Origin: SZUA-430 sp044375275
GTDB lineage: Bacteria > Pseudomonadota > Alphaproteobacteria > Micropepsales > Micropepsaceae
Length of the DNA: 9,867 nt
Direction of reading: 5' to 3'
Assembly: GCA_044375275.1 (NCBI GenBank)
Contig: JBILMZ010000130.1
Location: forward strand, 1-9,867
In this document: positions 1 to 6,618 of the stretch, one piece after another
Layout of the letters: each line of letters opens with the position of its first letter
Numbering within the stretch: the stretch's first letter is position 1
Program-made: the position numbers and the translations under genes
The notes under the pieces: generated by a model
The model's database searches: none
What the model was told of the DNA's origin: nothing
What the model saw: the letters and a program-made list of their open reading frames with translations, nothing else

Positions 1-996
1 CTTGCCGAAGTTTTCGCCCTTGAACAACCCAAGGAATGCCTTCGGAGCGTTCTGTAAACCGTCGGTTACACTCTCCTGCCACTTCATCTTGCCTTCAGCG
101 ACCAGCTTGCCCATTTCCTGATAGAATTTTGGCAGCAGATCGTAGTGGTTCGAAACGACAAAGCCCTCGATCTTCAAGCTCTTCGGGATTGTCATGATGA
201 TGTTCCACGGGCCCGGTGCCGGTGCCGTGTTGTTGTATTGCTCGATCATGCCGCACATCGCGATGCGACCGAAGACGCGCATGTGGTTCAGCGCCGCTTC
301 GAGATGCTTGCCGCCGACGTTCTCGAAGTAGACGTCAATGCCCTTCGGAAAGGCTGCGCCGACGGCCTTGTCGAGGTCAGCTTCCTTCTTGTAGTTGATG
401 GCCTTGTCGATGCCCGCTTCCTTCAGCAGCCACTGGCACTTTTCATCGGAACCAGCGGAGCCGACGACGTAAGCCCCATGGGCCTTTGCGAGCTGGCACA
501 CGACGGATCCGACGGCGCCTGAAGCTGCCGACACGAATACGGTGTCGGTTGGCTTGAACGACGCAATGCGGAACAGGCCTGCATAGGCGGTCATGCCCGG
601 CATGCCGAGGGCGCCCAGGAAGCTCTGCACCGGTGCCAGTTTCGGATCAATTTTCATCGGCATCGCTGCCGGACCAACGACGGCGTATTCTCTCCAGCCC
701 AGCATGTGGCTGACATAGTCGCCGACCTGCAACGTCGCCCCTTTGCCGGCCGCGATGACCTGTCCGATGGCGCCGCCCTGCAGGGCCTGCCCGATCTGGA
801 AGGGCGGGACGTAGCTCTCGCGGTCGACCATGCGGCCGCGCATATAGGGGTCAACGGACATCCAGATGTTGCGAACCAGGAGCTCCCCGTCCTTGGGGTC
901 GGCTACCGGGGACTGGGCATACTCGAAGTTCTCCGGGGCCGGCATGCCGACCGGGCGGCTCTTGAGCCGGATTTCGTGACCTGTCAGGTTCGTCAT
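1..996 (-). CDS. NADP-dependent medium-chain reductase, CurA/PTGR type (3' end cut by window)
   Basis: This is a zinc-independent medium-chain dehydrogenase/reductase that probably uses NADPH to reduce the C=C bond of enones or quinone-like substrates in the cytosol. Read from the complement, 332 codons are open and reach the window edge without a stop. Relatives are about 335-345 residues, so only a few C-terminal residues are missing. Visible family signatures are SVDPYMRGRM (residues 47-56), LGMPGMTAY (130-138), the nucleotide-binding SAASGAVGS (156-164) and DVYFENVGG (221-229). There is no zinc-ligand Cys cluster. The ATG at 996-994 is chosen because GGAG (complement of 1004-1007) lies seven bases upstream and the N terminus (MTNLTGHEIRLKSRP) matches the usual start of the family. 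It is transcribed away from the gnnA-like gene. The family assignment is firm; the natural substrate cannot be read from the sequence. Confidence 0.9.
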   Translation of the reverse strand, partial: MTNLTGHEIRLKSRPVGMPAPENFEYAQSPVADPKDGELLVRNIWMSVDPYMRGRMVDRESYVPPFQIGQALQGGAIGQVIAAGKGATLQVGDYVSHMLGWREYAVVGPAAMPMKIDPKLAPVQSFLGALGMPGMTAYAGLFRIASFKPTDTVFVSAASGAVGSVVCQLAKAHGAYVVGSAGSDEKCQWLLKEAGIDKAINYKKEADLDKAVGAAFPKGIDVYFENVGGKHLEAALNHMRVFGRIAMCGMIEQYNNTAPAPGPWNIIMTIPKSLKIEGFVVSNHYDLLPKFYQEMGKLVAEGKMKWQESVTDGLQNAPKAFLGLFKGENFGK

Positions 997-1207
997 GGTT
1001 AGTCTCCGCGTTGTGAAAAGTTCTTAATGTCAACCATACCTTTTCGGCTAAATCCCTTGTACCGGCAAGCACATGGTTTCGCGTGACAAGCTTGCAATAT
1101 TTGTTGAATTGCTGCGTCAGTACCCCTTGTGGCGTACAAGAATCAAAGAAGCCATGATGCAGCGCACGCGTTGGTTGCGCGGTGCGGGTAGAAAGCGGGT
1201 ACGGGCA
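997..1207. promoter_or_regulatory. Divergent intergenic control region with CTTG/CAAG dyads
   Basis: This 211-base stretch separates two divergent genes and should hold promoters for both. I could not find a convincing sigma-70 pair. A TTGACA on the minus strand (complement of 1028-1033) has no -10 at the right distance before the Shine-Dalgarno. The stretch contains repeated half-sites: CTTG 1056-1059 with CAAG 1066-1069, CAAGCTTG 1087-1094, and CTTGT 1126-1130 with ACAAG 1136-1140. A further small dyad is GCAAT 1094-1098 with ATTGC 1108-1112. These could be operator sites for a dimeric regulator or could be chance. The plus-strand reading frame is open from 1073 through this stretch, but its 45 extra residues are basic and lie outside the family fold, so I treat it as leader. 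Confidence 0.4.
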
Positions 1208-2197
1208 ATGCAGTCGGACAACCAACAAGCGATTGGGCGACAGGTGATCAGGGCGGGCGTGATCGGGGCGGGCGCATTCGGTCGTCTCCACGCTCAAAAA
1301 TATGCGGGACTGCCTGGCGTTAAACTGGTCGGTATTGCCGACGTGTCGGAAGTGAGGGCTCAAACCCTTGCGAATGATTTCGGCGTGACCGCCTTTGCCG
1401 GTTGGCGCGCGATGCTGCCGCATGTGGACATCGTGACGATCGCCGCTCCCGCCCGCTTTCACGGCGAGATCGGCGTCGGCTGCCTGAACCAGGGCAAGCA
1501 TATCTTCATCGAGAAGCCACTGGCAGCCAACATGCGGGAAGCAGATGCGCTGGTTCGCGTGGCTGAGGCGCGTGGTGCCGTCCTGCATACGGGACACCAG
1601 GAGCGCTTCGTCATGCGCTATCTCGGCCTGTTCGACAGCAAGGTGAAGCCCCTGCGCATCGAGACCCACCGCGCAGCCCCTTTCAATCCGCGCAACACCG
1701 ATGTGAGCGTCGTTCTGGATCTCATGATCCATGACATTGACCTTGCCCACCAGCTCAATGCGGAAGAGATCGTTTCCGTCGAGGCGACCGAGAGGTCAGG
1801 CCCCGCGCGGTCGGACGAAGTTTCAGCGAACCTCAGGCTTGCCGATGGCATGGAGATCAGCCTGTTCGCCAGCCGCATGGCTGAAGCGCGCAAGCGGTTC
1901 ATGCGCGTCACCTATCCGGACGGCGAGATCTACATCGACTTCCTTACGCGCGAGATGACAAACACGACGCCTCGCGTGATCAAGTCGCTCAACAGCCAGG
2001 GCGAAGCCATTGATGGCATGCCGTGTCCCTCCGTCGATCCGCTTGGTCATGGCGTCGCCCAGTTCGTGCGTGCAGTGAGGGAGAGGCGTCCGGCAGCCAT
2101 CCAGCCGCAAGAGGCGAGACGCGCCCTTGAAACTGCGCTCAAGATCCTTGATGCCGCAAAAGCTCCTGCCATTCAGAAGAGACTCGTCCATGCCTGA
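1208..2197 (+). CDS. gnnA: Gfo/Idh/MocA dehydrogenase, probable UDP-GlcNAc 3-dehydrogenase
   Basis: This is an NAD(P)-dependent sugar dehydrogenase that probably oxidises the 3-OH of UDP-GlcNAc to the 3-keto sugar, which the next gene would aminate. With the ATG at 1208 it has 329 residues. It shows a Rossmann glycine motif VIGAGAFG (18-25, G20/G22/G25), the family EKP (102-104, K103) and DLMIHDIDL (171-179, H175), typical of the C-terminal sugar-binding half. Upstream in-frame ATGs at 1073 and 1154 exist. I prefer 1208 because it puts the Rossmann strand about 15 residues in, as usual, and the added sequence is basic and unrelated; its own Shine-Dalgarno is weak, so the start is uncertain. 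The gene overlaps the aminotransferase by eight bases, implying coupled translation. GnnA is inferred from this pairing. A WlbA/WbpB-type enzyme acting on UDP-GlcNAc uronate is the main alternative. Confidence 0.7.
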   Translation: MQSDNQQAIGRQVIRAGVIGAGAFGRLHAQKYAGLPGVKLVGIADVSEVRAQTLANDFGVTAFAGWRAMLPHVDIVTIAAPARFHGEIGVGCLNQGKHIFIEKPLAANMREADALVRVAEARGAVLHTGHQERFVMRYLGLFDSKVKPLRIETHRAAPFNPRNTDVSVVLDLMIHDIDLAHQLNAEEIVSVEATERSGPARSDEVSANLRLADGMEISLFASRMAEARKRFMRVTYPDGEIYIDFLTREMTNTTPRVIKSLNSQGEAIDGMPCPSVDPLGHGVAQFVRAVRERRPAAIQPQEARRALETALKILDAAKAPAIQKRLVHA

Positions 2198-3353
2198 ATC
2201 CAAGTCTGCAGATCCCCGCTCCGCGACAGCGGATGCGGGGCCGATCCGTTTCTTCGACCTTGAAACGCCAAAGAAACTGCTGCGCGCCGACATTGAGACG
2301 CGCTGGCAGAAGATCCTGGATCATGGCGCCTTTATTGGCGGTCCGGAAGTCACGGAACTGGAAGCCCAGCTTGCGGCGTGGGCTGGCGCCAAGCATGCGC
2401 TGGCTGTTGCAAGCGGAACGGATGCGCTCGTCATTGCCCTGATGGGTGAAGAGGTGAAGGCGAACGACGCCATCTTCATTCCCGGTTTCACCTACAATGC
2501 CACGGCGAATGCCGTGCTTGTCGCTGGTGCCACGCCGGTCTTTGTGGATGTCGATGCGCATACCTGCAACATGGACCCTGTCCATCTTGAGGCACAGGTT
2601 GACGCCGTGCTGCGCGAGGGCAAGCTCAAGCCGCGGATGATCATCGCGGTCGACCTCTACGGGCTGCCTGCCGATTATGAAGCCATCAACCGGATCGCGA
2701 AGAAGCACGGCATGCTTGTGCTCGCCGATGCGGCTCAGAGCTTTGGTGGTGCGCAGAACGGGAAGCGCATTGGCGCGCTGACGGATATGACGGCTACCAG
2801 TTTCTATCCCTCGAAAACGCTGGGCTGCTATGGGGATGGCGGTGCCATGCTCACGGATGATGCGGCCCGCTTTGATCGCTGGTCATCCATTCGCTGGCAT
2901 GGAACGGATGCCGTGAAGAAAGAGTCCATCCGCGTTGGCGTGAACGGGCGACTGGATTCGGTTCAATGCGCCGTGCTCCTGTCCAAGCTGACCGTGTTTG
3001 CGGAAGAGATGAAAGCGCGTGATCGTATCGCGCAACGTTACCGCGCAGGCCTTGGCAATGCCGTTGAAATGCAGCATGTGCCAGAGGGCAGCCAGAATGC
3101 CTGGGGCCTGTTCACCGTGATGGTGGACAATCGCGCCGACATCATAAAGCGCCTGCAGGACCAGGCGGTTCCGACGTCGATCTACTATTTCAAGCCCCTT
3201 CACCAGCACAAGGCGTTCGCCGCATACGCGCCCAAGGGCGGATTGCCCGTGTGCGAGCGTCTGGCGGAGAGGGTGATGAGCCTGCCCATGCATCCGTATC
3301 TCACTGATGCGCAAGTCGATCGTGTCGTGGCGGCCGTCAAATCGGTGATCTGA
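2190..3353 (+). CDS. gnnB: DegT/DnrJ/EryC1/StrS aminotransferase, probable UDP-3-keto-GlcNAc transaminase
   Basis: This is a PLP-dependent sugar aminotransferase that probably transfers an amino group to the 3-keto product of the upstream dehydrogenase, giving UDP-2-acetamido-3-amino-2,3-dideoxyglucose. LpxA/LpxD-type acyltransferases can use that product to build lipid A with extra amide-linked acyl chains. From ATG 2190 it has 387 residues, normal for the family. The PLP lysine is K209 in FYPSKTLGCYGDGG, and the cofactor-facing residues appear as DAAQSFG (D180, Q183). Near the N terminus it has the family FIGGPEV, and ASGTDAL binds the PLP phosphate. The start at 2190 is preferred over an in-frame ATG at 2127 because it overlaps the previous stop by eight bases and has AAGAG seven to eight bases upstream. 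The fold is certain. The substrate is inferred from the GnnA-like partner; other nucleotide 3-keto sugars are possible. Confidence 0.75.
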   Translation: MPESKSADPRSATADAGPIRFFDLETPKKLLRADIETRWQKILDHGAFIGGPEVTELEAQLAAWAGAKHALAVASGTDALVIALMGEEVKANDAIFIPGFTYNATANAVLVAGATPVFVDVDAHTCNMDPVHLEAQVDAVLREGKLKPRMIIAVDLYGLPADYEAINRIAKKHGMLVLADAAQSFGGAQNGKRIGALTDMTATSFYPSKTLGCYGDGGAMLTDDAARFDRWSSIRWHGTDAVKKESIRVGVNGRLDSVQCAVLLSKLTVFAEEMKARDRIAQRYRAGLGNAVEMQHVPEGSQNAWGLFTVMVDNRADIIKRLQDQAVPTSIYYFKPLHQHKAFAAYAPKGGLPVCERLAERVMSLPMHPYLTDAQVDRVVAAVKSVI

Positions 3354-3357
3354 ACAA

Positions 3358-3394
3358 AAGTGACCGGCACCGGTTTGCAGGTGACCGGTCATTT
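3358..3394 (+). terminator. Bulged hairpin between gnnB and nadE, possible terminator
   Basis: TGACCGG-CACC (3361-3371) pairs with GGTG (3380-3383), then a bulged A3384, then CCGGTCA (3385-3391). This gives 11 base pairs around an eight-base loop, and flanking A/T bases (AAG 3358-3360 with TTT 3392-3394, one G-U) extend it. It starts a few bases after the aminotransferase stop and ends 15 bases before nadE. Only three T residues follow, so it may be a weak terminator, an mRNA end protector or a processing site. It is the only strong structure between the lipid A pair and nadE, and I take it as the likely operon border. Confidence 0.5.
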
Positions 3395-3409
3395 GTCCTA
3401 AGCTGACAC

Positions 3410-5068
3410 ATGACCAAATCGCTCAGAATTGCGCTCGCGCAGCTCAACCCGGTGCTTGGTGACATACCGGGGAATGCAGCGCTTGCGCGCAAGGCGCGCG
3501 CCGAAGCCGCGGCCCAGGGCGCTGACATCATCATGTTCAGCGAACTCTTCATCACTGGATATCCGCCCGAGGACCTGGTGCTCAAACCTGCCCTTCAGGC
3601 TGACGCGCGTGCTGCCGTGGAGGCACTCGCGCTGGAGACCAGTTCAGGCCCGGGCGTGCTGATCGGGACGCCGTGGGTCGAGAGCGAGAAACTCTACAAC
3701 GCCATGGCCTATCTGGATGGTGGCGCGGTCAAGGCTGTCAGGTTCAAGGTTGACCTGCCGAATTATGGTGTCTTCGACGAGAAACGTGTGTTCGAACCGG
3801 GACCGTTGCCGGGGCCCATCGATGTCCGGGGCGTGCGCATTGGCGTGCCGATCTGCGAAGACATCTGGAAGGAAGACGTCGTCGAATGCCTGTCTGAAAC
3901 CGGCGCGGAGATGCTGCTGGTCCCCAACGGCTCTCCGTTCGAGGCCGCCAAGGAAGAGACCCGGCTCAACATTTCGGTTGCCCGCGTCGTCGAGAGCGGT
4001 CTTCCGCTCGCTTATCTGAACCAGTTGGGGGGACAGGACGAACTCGTGTTTGACGGGGGCTCATTTGTCCTGAATGCGGACTGCAAGCTTGCCATCCAGA
4101 TGCCGACCTGGAGGGAGGCGCTGACGGTGACGCAGTGGACCCGCAAGGCAGATGGATGGGCCTGCGAGAGCGGTGAGCGGGAGGCGTTGCCGGATGGCCT
4201 CGAGGCGATCTATCAGGCGATGATGCTGGGACTTGGGGACTATGTCCGCAAGAACAGGTTTCCGGGCGTCGTGCTCGGCCTTTCGGGTGGTATCGACTCC
4301 GCGCTGACGGCGGCGGTGGCCGTTGATGCGCTGGGTGCCGACCGTGTCCACTGCATCATGATGCCGTCGCGATTCACGTCACAGGACAGCCTGGATGATG
4401 CCGCCGAAGTGGCGCGCCTGCTGGGGACGCCACTGGACTCCATTGCCATCGAGGATGCAGTGACTTCGTTTACGGGCATGCTCGGACCGATGTTTGCCGG
4501 GCGCGCGCCGGACACGACCGAAGAGAACATCCAGTCTCGTATCCGGGGTGTCACGCTGATGGCGGTGTCGAACAAGTTCGGATCGATGGTGATCACCACG
4601 GGCAACAAGTCGGAGATGTCCGTCGGTTATGCGACGCTCTATGGCGACATGTGCGGCGGCTACAATGTGCTCAAGGACCTCTACAAGATGCAGGTTTTTG
4701 CGCTGTCGCGCTGGCGTAATGCGCACCATCCCGCAGGCGGCAAGGGTCCCCGGGGGGCGGTGATGCCTGAGCGGGTCATCACCAAGCCGCCGACGGCGGA
4801 ACTGCGGGCCAACCAGAAGGACGAAGACTCGCTTCCTCCCTATCCAAAGCTCGATGACATTCTCCAGTGCCTCGTCGAGGGCGAGATGCCGGTCGAGGAC
4901 ATCATGCGGCGTGGGCATGACCTGCAGACCATCAAGCGGGTGGAGCACCTGCTGTCTATTGCCGAGTACAAGCGACGGCAGGCCCCACCGGGCGTCAAGA
5001 TCACGCGGCGCAATTTCGGGCGGGACCGGCGATATCCGATCACGAATGCCTTCCGGGATGCCACGTGA
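3410..5068 (+). CDS. nadE: Glutamine-dependent NAD+ synthetase
   Basis: It catalyses the last step of NAD+ biosynthesis: deamido-NAD+, ATP and glutamine give NAD+. The 552-residue length fits the two-domain, glutamine-using form. The N-terminal nitrilase-type glutaminase (about 1-260) shows E45 in SELFITGYPPEDL, K113 in RFKVDLPNYG and the nucleophile C149 in GVPICEDIW. The C-terminal synthetase (about 265-552) carries the ATP-pyrophosphatase loop LGLSGGIDSAL (SGGIDS 292-297), then TTGNKSEMSVGY (396-407) and KPPTAELR (459-466), all standard. The start at 3410 gives the expected MTKSLRIALAQLNP N terminus; its Shine-Dalgarno is poor. It follows the hairpin at 3358-3394 and precedes gltX by 18 bases, so the two are probably cotranscribed. 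No ammonia-only short NadE is present here. Confidence 0.96.
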   Translation: MTKSLRIALAQLNPVLGDIPGNAALARKARAEAAAQGADIIMFSELFITGYPPEDLVLKPALQADARAAVEALALETSSGPGVLIGTPWVESEKLYNAMAYLDGGAVKAVRFKVDLPNYGVFDEKRVFEPGPLPGPIDVRGVRIGVPICEDIWKEDVVECLSETGAEMLLVPNGSPFEAAKEETRLNISVARVVESGLPLAYLNQLGGQDELVFDGGSFVLNADCKLAIQMPTWREALTVTQWTRKADGWACESGEREALPDGLEAIYQAMMLGLGDYVRKNRFPGVVLGLSGGIDSALTAAVAVDALGADRVHCIMMPSRFTSQDSLDDAAEVARLLGTPLDSIAIEDAVTSFTGMLGPMFAGRAPDTTEENIQSRIRGVTLMAVSNKFGSMVITTGNKSEMSVGYATLYGDMCGGYNVLKDLYKMQVFALSRWRNAHHPAGGKGPRGAVMPERVITKPPTAELRANQKDEDSLPPYPKLDDILQCLVEGEMPVEDIMRRGHDLQTIKRVEHLLSIAEYKRRQAPPGVKITRRNFGRDRRYPITNAFRDAT

Positions 5069-5086
5069 AGCGCTAGAACCCGCAAC

Positions 5087-6424
5087 ATGACCACCACCGT
5101 ACGCTTTGCGCCCAGCCCGTCTGGACGCCTTCATGTTGGCAACATTCGTGCTGCGCTGACGAACTTCCTCTTCGCCCGCAAGACTGGCGGACGGTTCATG
5201 CTGCGCCTTGATGATACGGATGCTGCGAAGTCCACGCAGGCCTTTGCTGACGGGATCCTGGAGGATCTGGCGTGGCTCGGGCTGACCCACGACATCTTCG
5301 CGCGGCAGTCGGATCGTGCTGCCCAGCACGCGGCAGCGGCAGAGCGGCTCAAGGCTGCTGGCAGACTCTATCCCTGTTACGAGACGGCTGACGAGCTTGA
5401 CCGGCGCCGCAAGAGGCTGATGGCCCAGCACAAGCCGCCGATCTATGACCGGGCGGGCCTCAGGTTGTCAGATGACGAGCGGGCTGCGCTTGAAGCTGCA
5501 GGCCGTCGTCCCCATTGGCGTTTCAAGCTGTCTGGCCGAACCGTTGAGTTCAACGACGTGATACGCGGCGCGGTTCATGTCGATACGGCCTCCGTTTCGG
5601 ATCCGGTTCTCATTCGTGAGGACGGGCAGTTCCTCTACACGCTGCCCAGCGTTGTCGATGACATCGAGTTCGGGATTACCCACATCATCAGGGGTGAGGA
5701 CCATGTGACAAATACCGGTCCGCAGATCGAGATCTTCGAGGCGCTGGGCGCGCAGGCACCGGTCTTCGCACATTTCTCGATGCTCGTTGGGCCGGGTGGC
5801 GACGCGCTGTCGAAACGCATCGGATCACTTTCGATTTCGGACCTTCGTGCGTCCGGGTATCAGGCGCAGGCGATCAACAGCCTGCTGGCCCGGCTTGGGA
5901 CGTCAGACCCAGTCGAGGCGCGTGCGACGCTGGATGAACTGGTGGCCGGCTTCGACCTGTCGCGGTTCTCGCGCGCGCCTGCACATTTCGACCCGGAGGA
6001 CATGAAGAAGCTCAATCACAAGCTTCTGCACTCCATGCCTTTCGAGGCGGTGGAGGGTGAGCTGCGCAGGGCAGGCGTGGCGGGCGGCCAGGCGTTCTGG
6101 GAGGCCGTGCGCGACAATATCAGCCTCGTGACGGACGCTGGTGCCTGGTGGACAGTGGTTCAGGGACCGGTCACGCCGGTCATTTCCAACCCGGAGCTCG
6201 CCGCAGCTGCGGTCGAACTGATGCCTGACGGGCCGTTTACCGAAGCGACCTGGTCCGAGTGGACTCGGGCGATTGGCGCAAAAACCGGTGCCAAGGGAAA
6301 GGAGTTGTTCATGCCCCTGCGTCTAGGCTTGACCGGGCACGAGCATGGACCTGAAATGAAAAAGCTGCTACCGCTGATAGGGCCTGAGCGGGCGCGCAAG
6401 CGTCTTTCGGGTCAGGTGGCCTGA
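5087..6424 (+). CDS. gltX: Glutamyl-tRNA synthetase, short GltX2-like form
   Basis: This class I aminoacyl-tRNA synthetase attaches glutamate to tRNA in the cytosol. The 445 residues include RFAPSPSGRLHVGN, in which HVGN (16-19) is the HIGH signature, RGEDHVTNT (202-210) and ALSKR (240-244) as the KMSKS signature. The helical anticodon-binding region follows. The wording around the second signature (LSKRIGSLSI ... LLARLGTSDPVE) is what I associate with the second alphaproteobacterial GluRS, rather than the longer canonical copy. Alphaproteobacteria commonly have two copies and make Gln-tRNA by the GatCAB amidotransferase route, so this enzyme may charge tRNA-Gln, tRNA-Glu or both; the sequence does not settle this. 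It starts 18 bases after nadE with no clear Shine-Dalgarno. Its stop is followed 12 bases later by the leader reading frame, whose AAGGA begins at the last base of the gltX stop. Confidence 0.95.
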   Translation: MTTTVRFAPSPSGRLHVGNIRAALTNFLFARKTGGRFMLRLDDTDAAKSTQAFADGILEDLAWLGLTHDIFARQSDRAAQHAAAAERLKAAGRLYPCYETADELDRRRKRLMAQHKPPIYDRAGLRLSDDERAALEAAGRRPHWRFKLSGRTVEFNDVIRGAVHVDTASVSDPVLIREDGQFLYTLPSVVDDIEFGITHIIRGEDHVTNTGPQIEIFEALGAQAPVFAHFSMLVGPGGDALSKRIGSLSISDLRASGYQAQAINSLLARLGTSDPVEARATLDELVAGFDLSRFSRAPAHFDPEDMKKLNHKLLHSMPFEAVEGELRRAGVAGGQAFWEAVRDNISLVTDAGAWWTVVQGPVTPVISNPELAAAAVELMPDGPFTEATWSEWTRAIGAKTGAKGKELFMPLRLGLTGHEHGPEMKKLLPLIGPERARKRLSGQVA

Positions 6425-6436
6425 AGGAATAGCCAA

Positions 6437-6523
6437 GTGACGACGCGGATCCATTCGACAGTCTTGAGCAAGGTTGCGACGGTGCAGATGCCCGTGGCCC
6501 CCTTCATTTGTATTTGTGGCTGA
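6437..6523 (+). CDS. Putative cysteine leader peptide upstream of cysS
   Basis: This is a 28-codon reading frame starting with GTG, with AAGGA (6424-6428) eight bases upstream. It ends APFICICG and then TGA. Cys25 and Cys27 lie just before the stop and both are TGT (6509-6511, 6515-6517). In the other genes of the window I count 24 TGC and only 2 TGT. There is no signal peptide, membrane segment or recognised domain, and the peptide itself probably has no function. Its position directly before cysteinyl-tRNA synthetase, with scarce Cys codons at the end and flanking alternative RNA hairpins, suggests a ribosome-stalling sensor of Cys-tRNA supply. No good promoter is seen between gltX and this frame, so it may be read through from gltX. 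A chance short frame is possible; an internal ATG (6488) would give an 11-residue version. Confidence 0.6.
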   Translation: MTTRIHSTVLSKVATVQMPVAPFICICG

Positions 6524-6605
6524 ACCAACCTAGGGCGGCCGCGCTACCGATTCCTTTCTCATCCGAGACCTGAATCCAAGCACCGGCCCGCCGGACCGAG
6601 TGCTT
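6493..6605 (+). promoter_or_regulatory. Candidate attenuator with alternative hairpins before cysS
   Basis: Hairpin 1 pairs 6493-6503 (CGTGGCCCCCT) with 6532-6543 (AGGGCGGCCGCG). It has 11 pairs, one of them G-U, and one bulged C6536. Its 28-base loop holds both TGT codons and the leader stop. Hairpin 2 pairs AAGCACCGG (6578-6586) with CCG (6596-6598), a bulged A6599 and GTGCTT (6600-6605). Part of the right arm of hairpin 1, GGCGG (6534-6538), can instead pair with CCGCC (6588-6592) inside hairpin 2; GGCCG (6537-6541) with CGGCC (6584-6588) is another option. A ribosome stalled on the Cys codons would open hairpin 1 and could favour this alternative, disrupting hairpin 2. There is no proper T tract after hairpin 2, so control of translation is at least as likely as termination. 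Confidence 0.45.
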
Positions 6606-6606
6606 T

Positions 6607-6610
6607 GAGG
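6607..6610 (+). promoter_or_regulatory. cysS Shine-Dalgarno, next to hairpin 2
   Basis: GAGG lies eight bases before the cysS ATG at 6619. It begins two bases after the 3' arm of hairpin 2 (ends 6605), so folding of that hairpin would crowd the 30S landing site. This fixes the cysS start and gives a plausible route for translational control. Confidence 0.7.
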
Positions 6611-6618
6611 GTATTGAG

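Noticed and set aside
1028..1033. TTGACA -35 element for the reductase on the minus strand
   Set aside because: A 17-base spacer would put the -10 at about 1005-1010, on the Shine-Dalgarno, where the sequence is CGCGGA rather than TATAAT-like.
1073..1207. 45-residue N-terminal extension of the gnnA-like frame
   Set aside because: The extension is basic, lies before the Rossmann fold of a family that normally begins near it, and occupies the divergent control region. An upstream start remains possible but is less likely.
851..1750. 299-codon open frame on the minus strand
   Set aside because: It runs antisense across the well-supported dehydrogenase and into the reductase start, shows no recognisable motif, and is explained by high-GC codon bias.
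2139..2708. 189-codon minus-strand frame within the aminotransferase
   Set aside because: It is a shadow of the aminotransferase, whose PLP-site motifs are intact on the plus strand.
4379..5431. 350-codon open frame on the minus strand across nadE and gltX
   Set aside because: It overlaps two clear housekeeping genes, is rich in Arg, His and Pro as expected of a shadow frame, and has no family resemblance.
6537..6542. NotI-like GCGGCCGC (6536-6542 area) as a cloning scar or attachment site
   Set aside because: Such GC palindromes occur naturally at this base composition, and no vector or repeat sequence flanks it.
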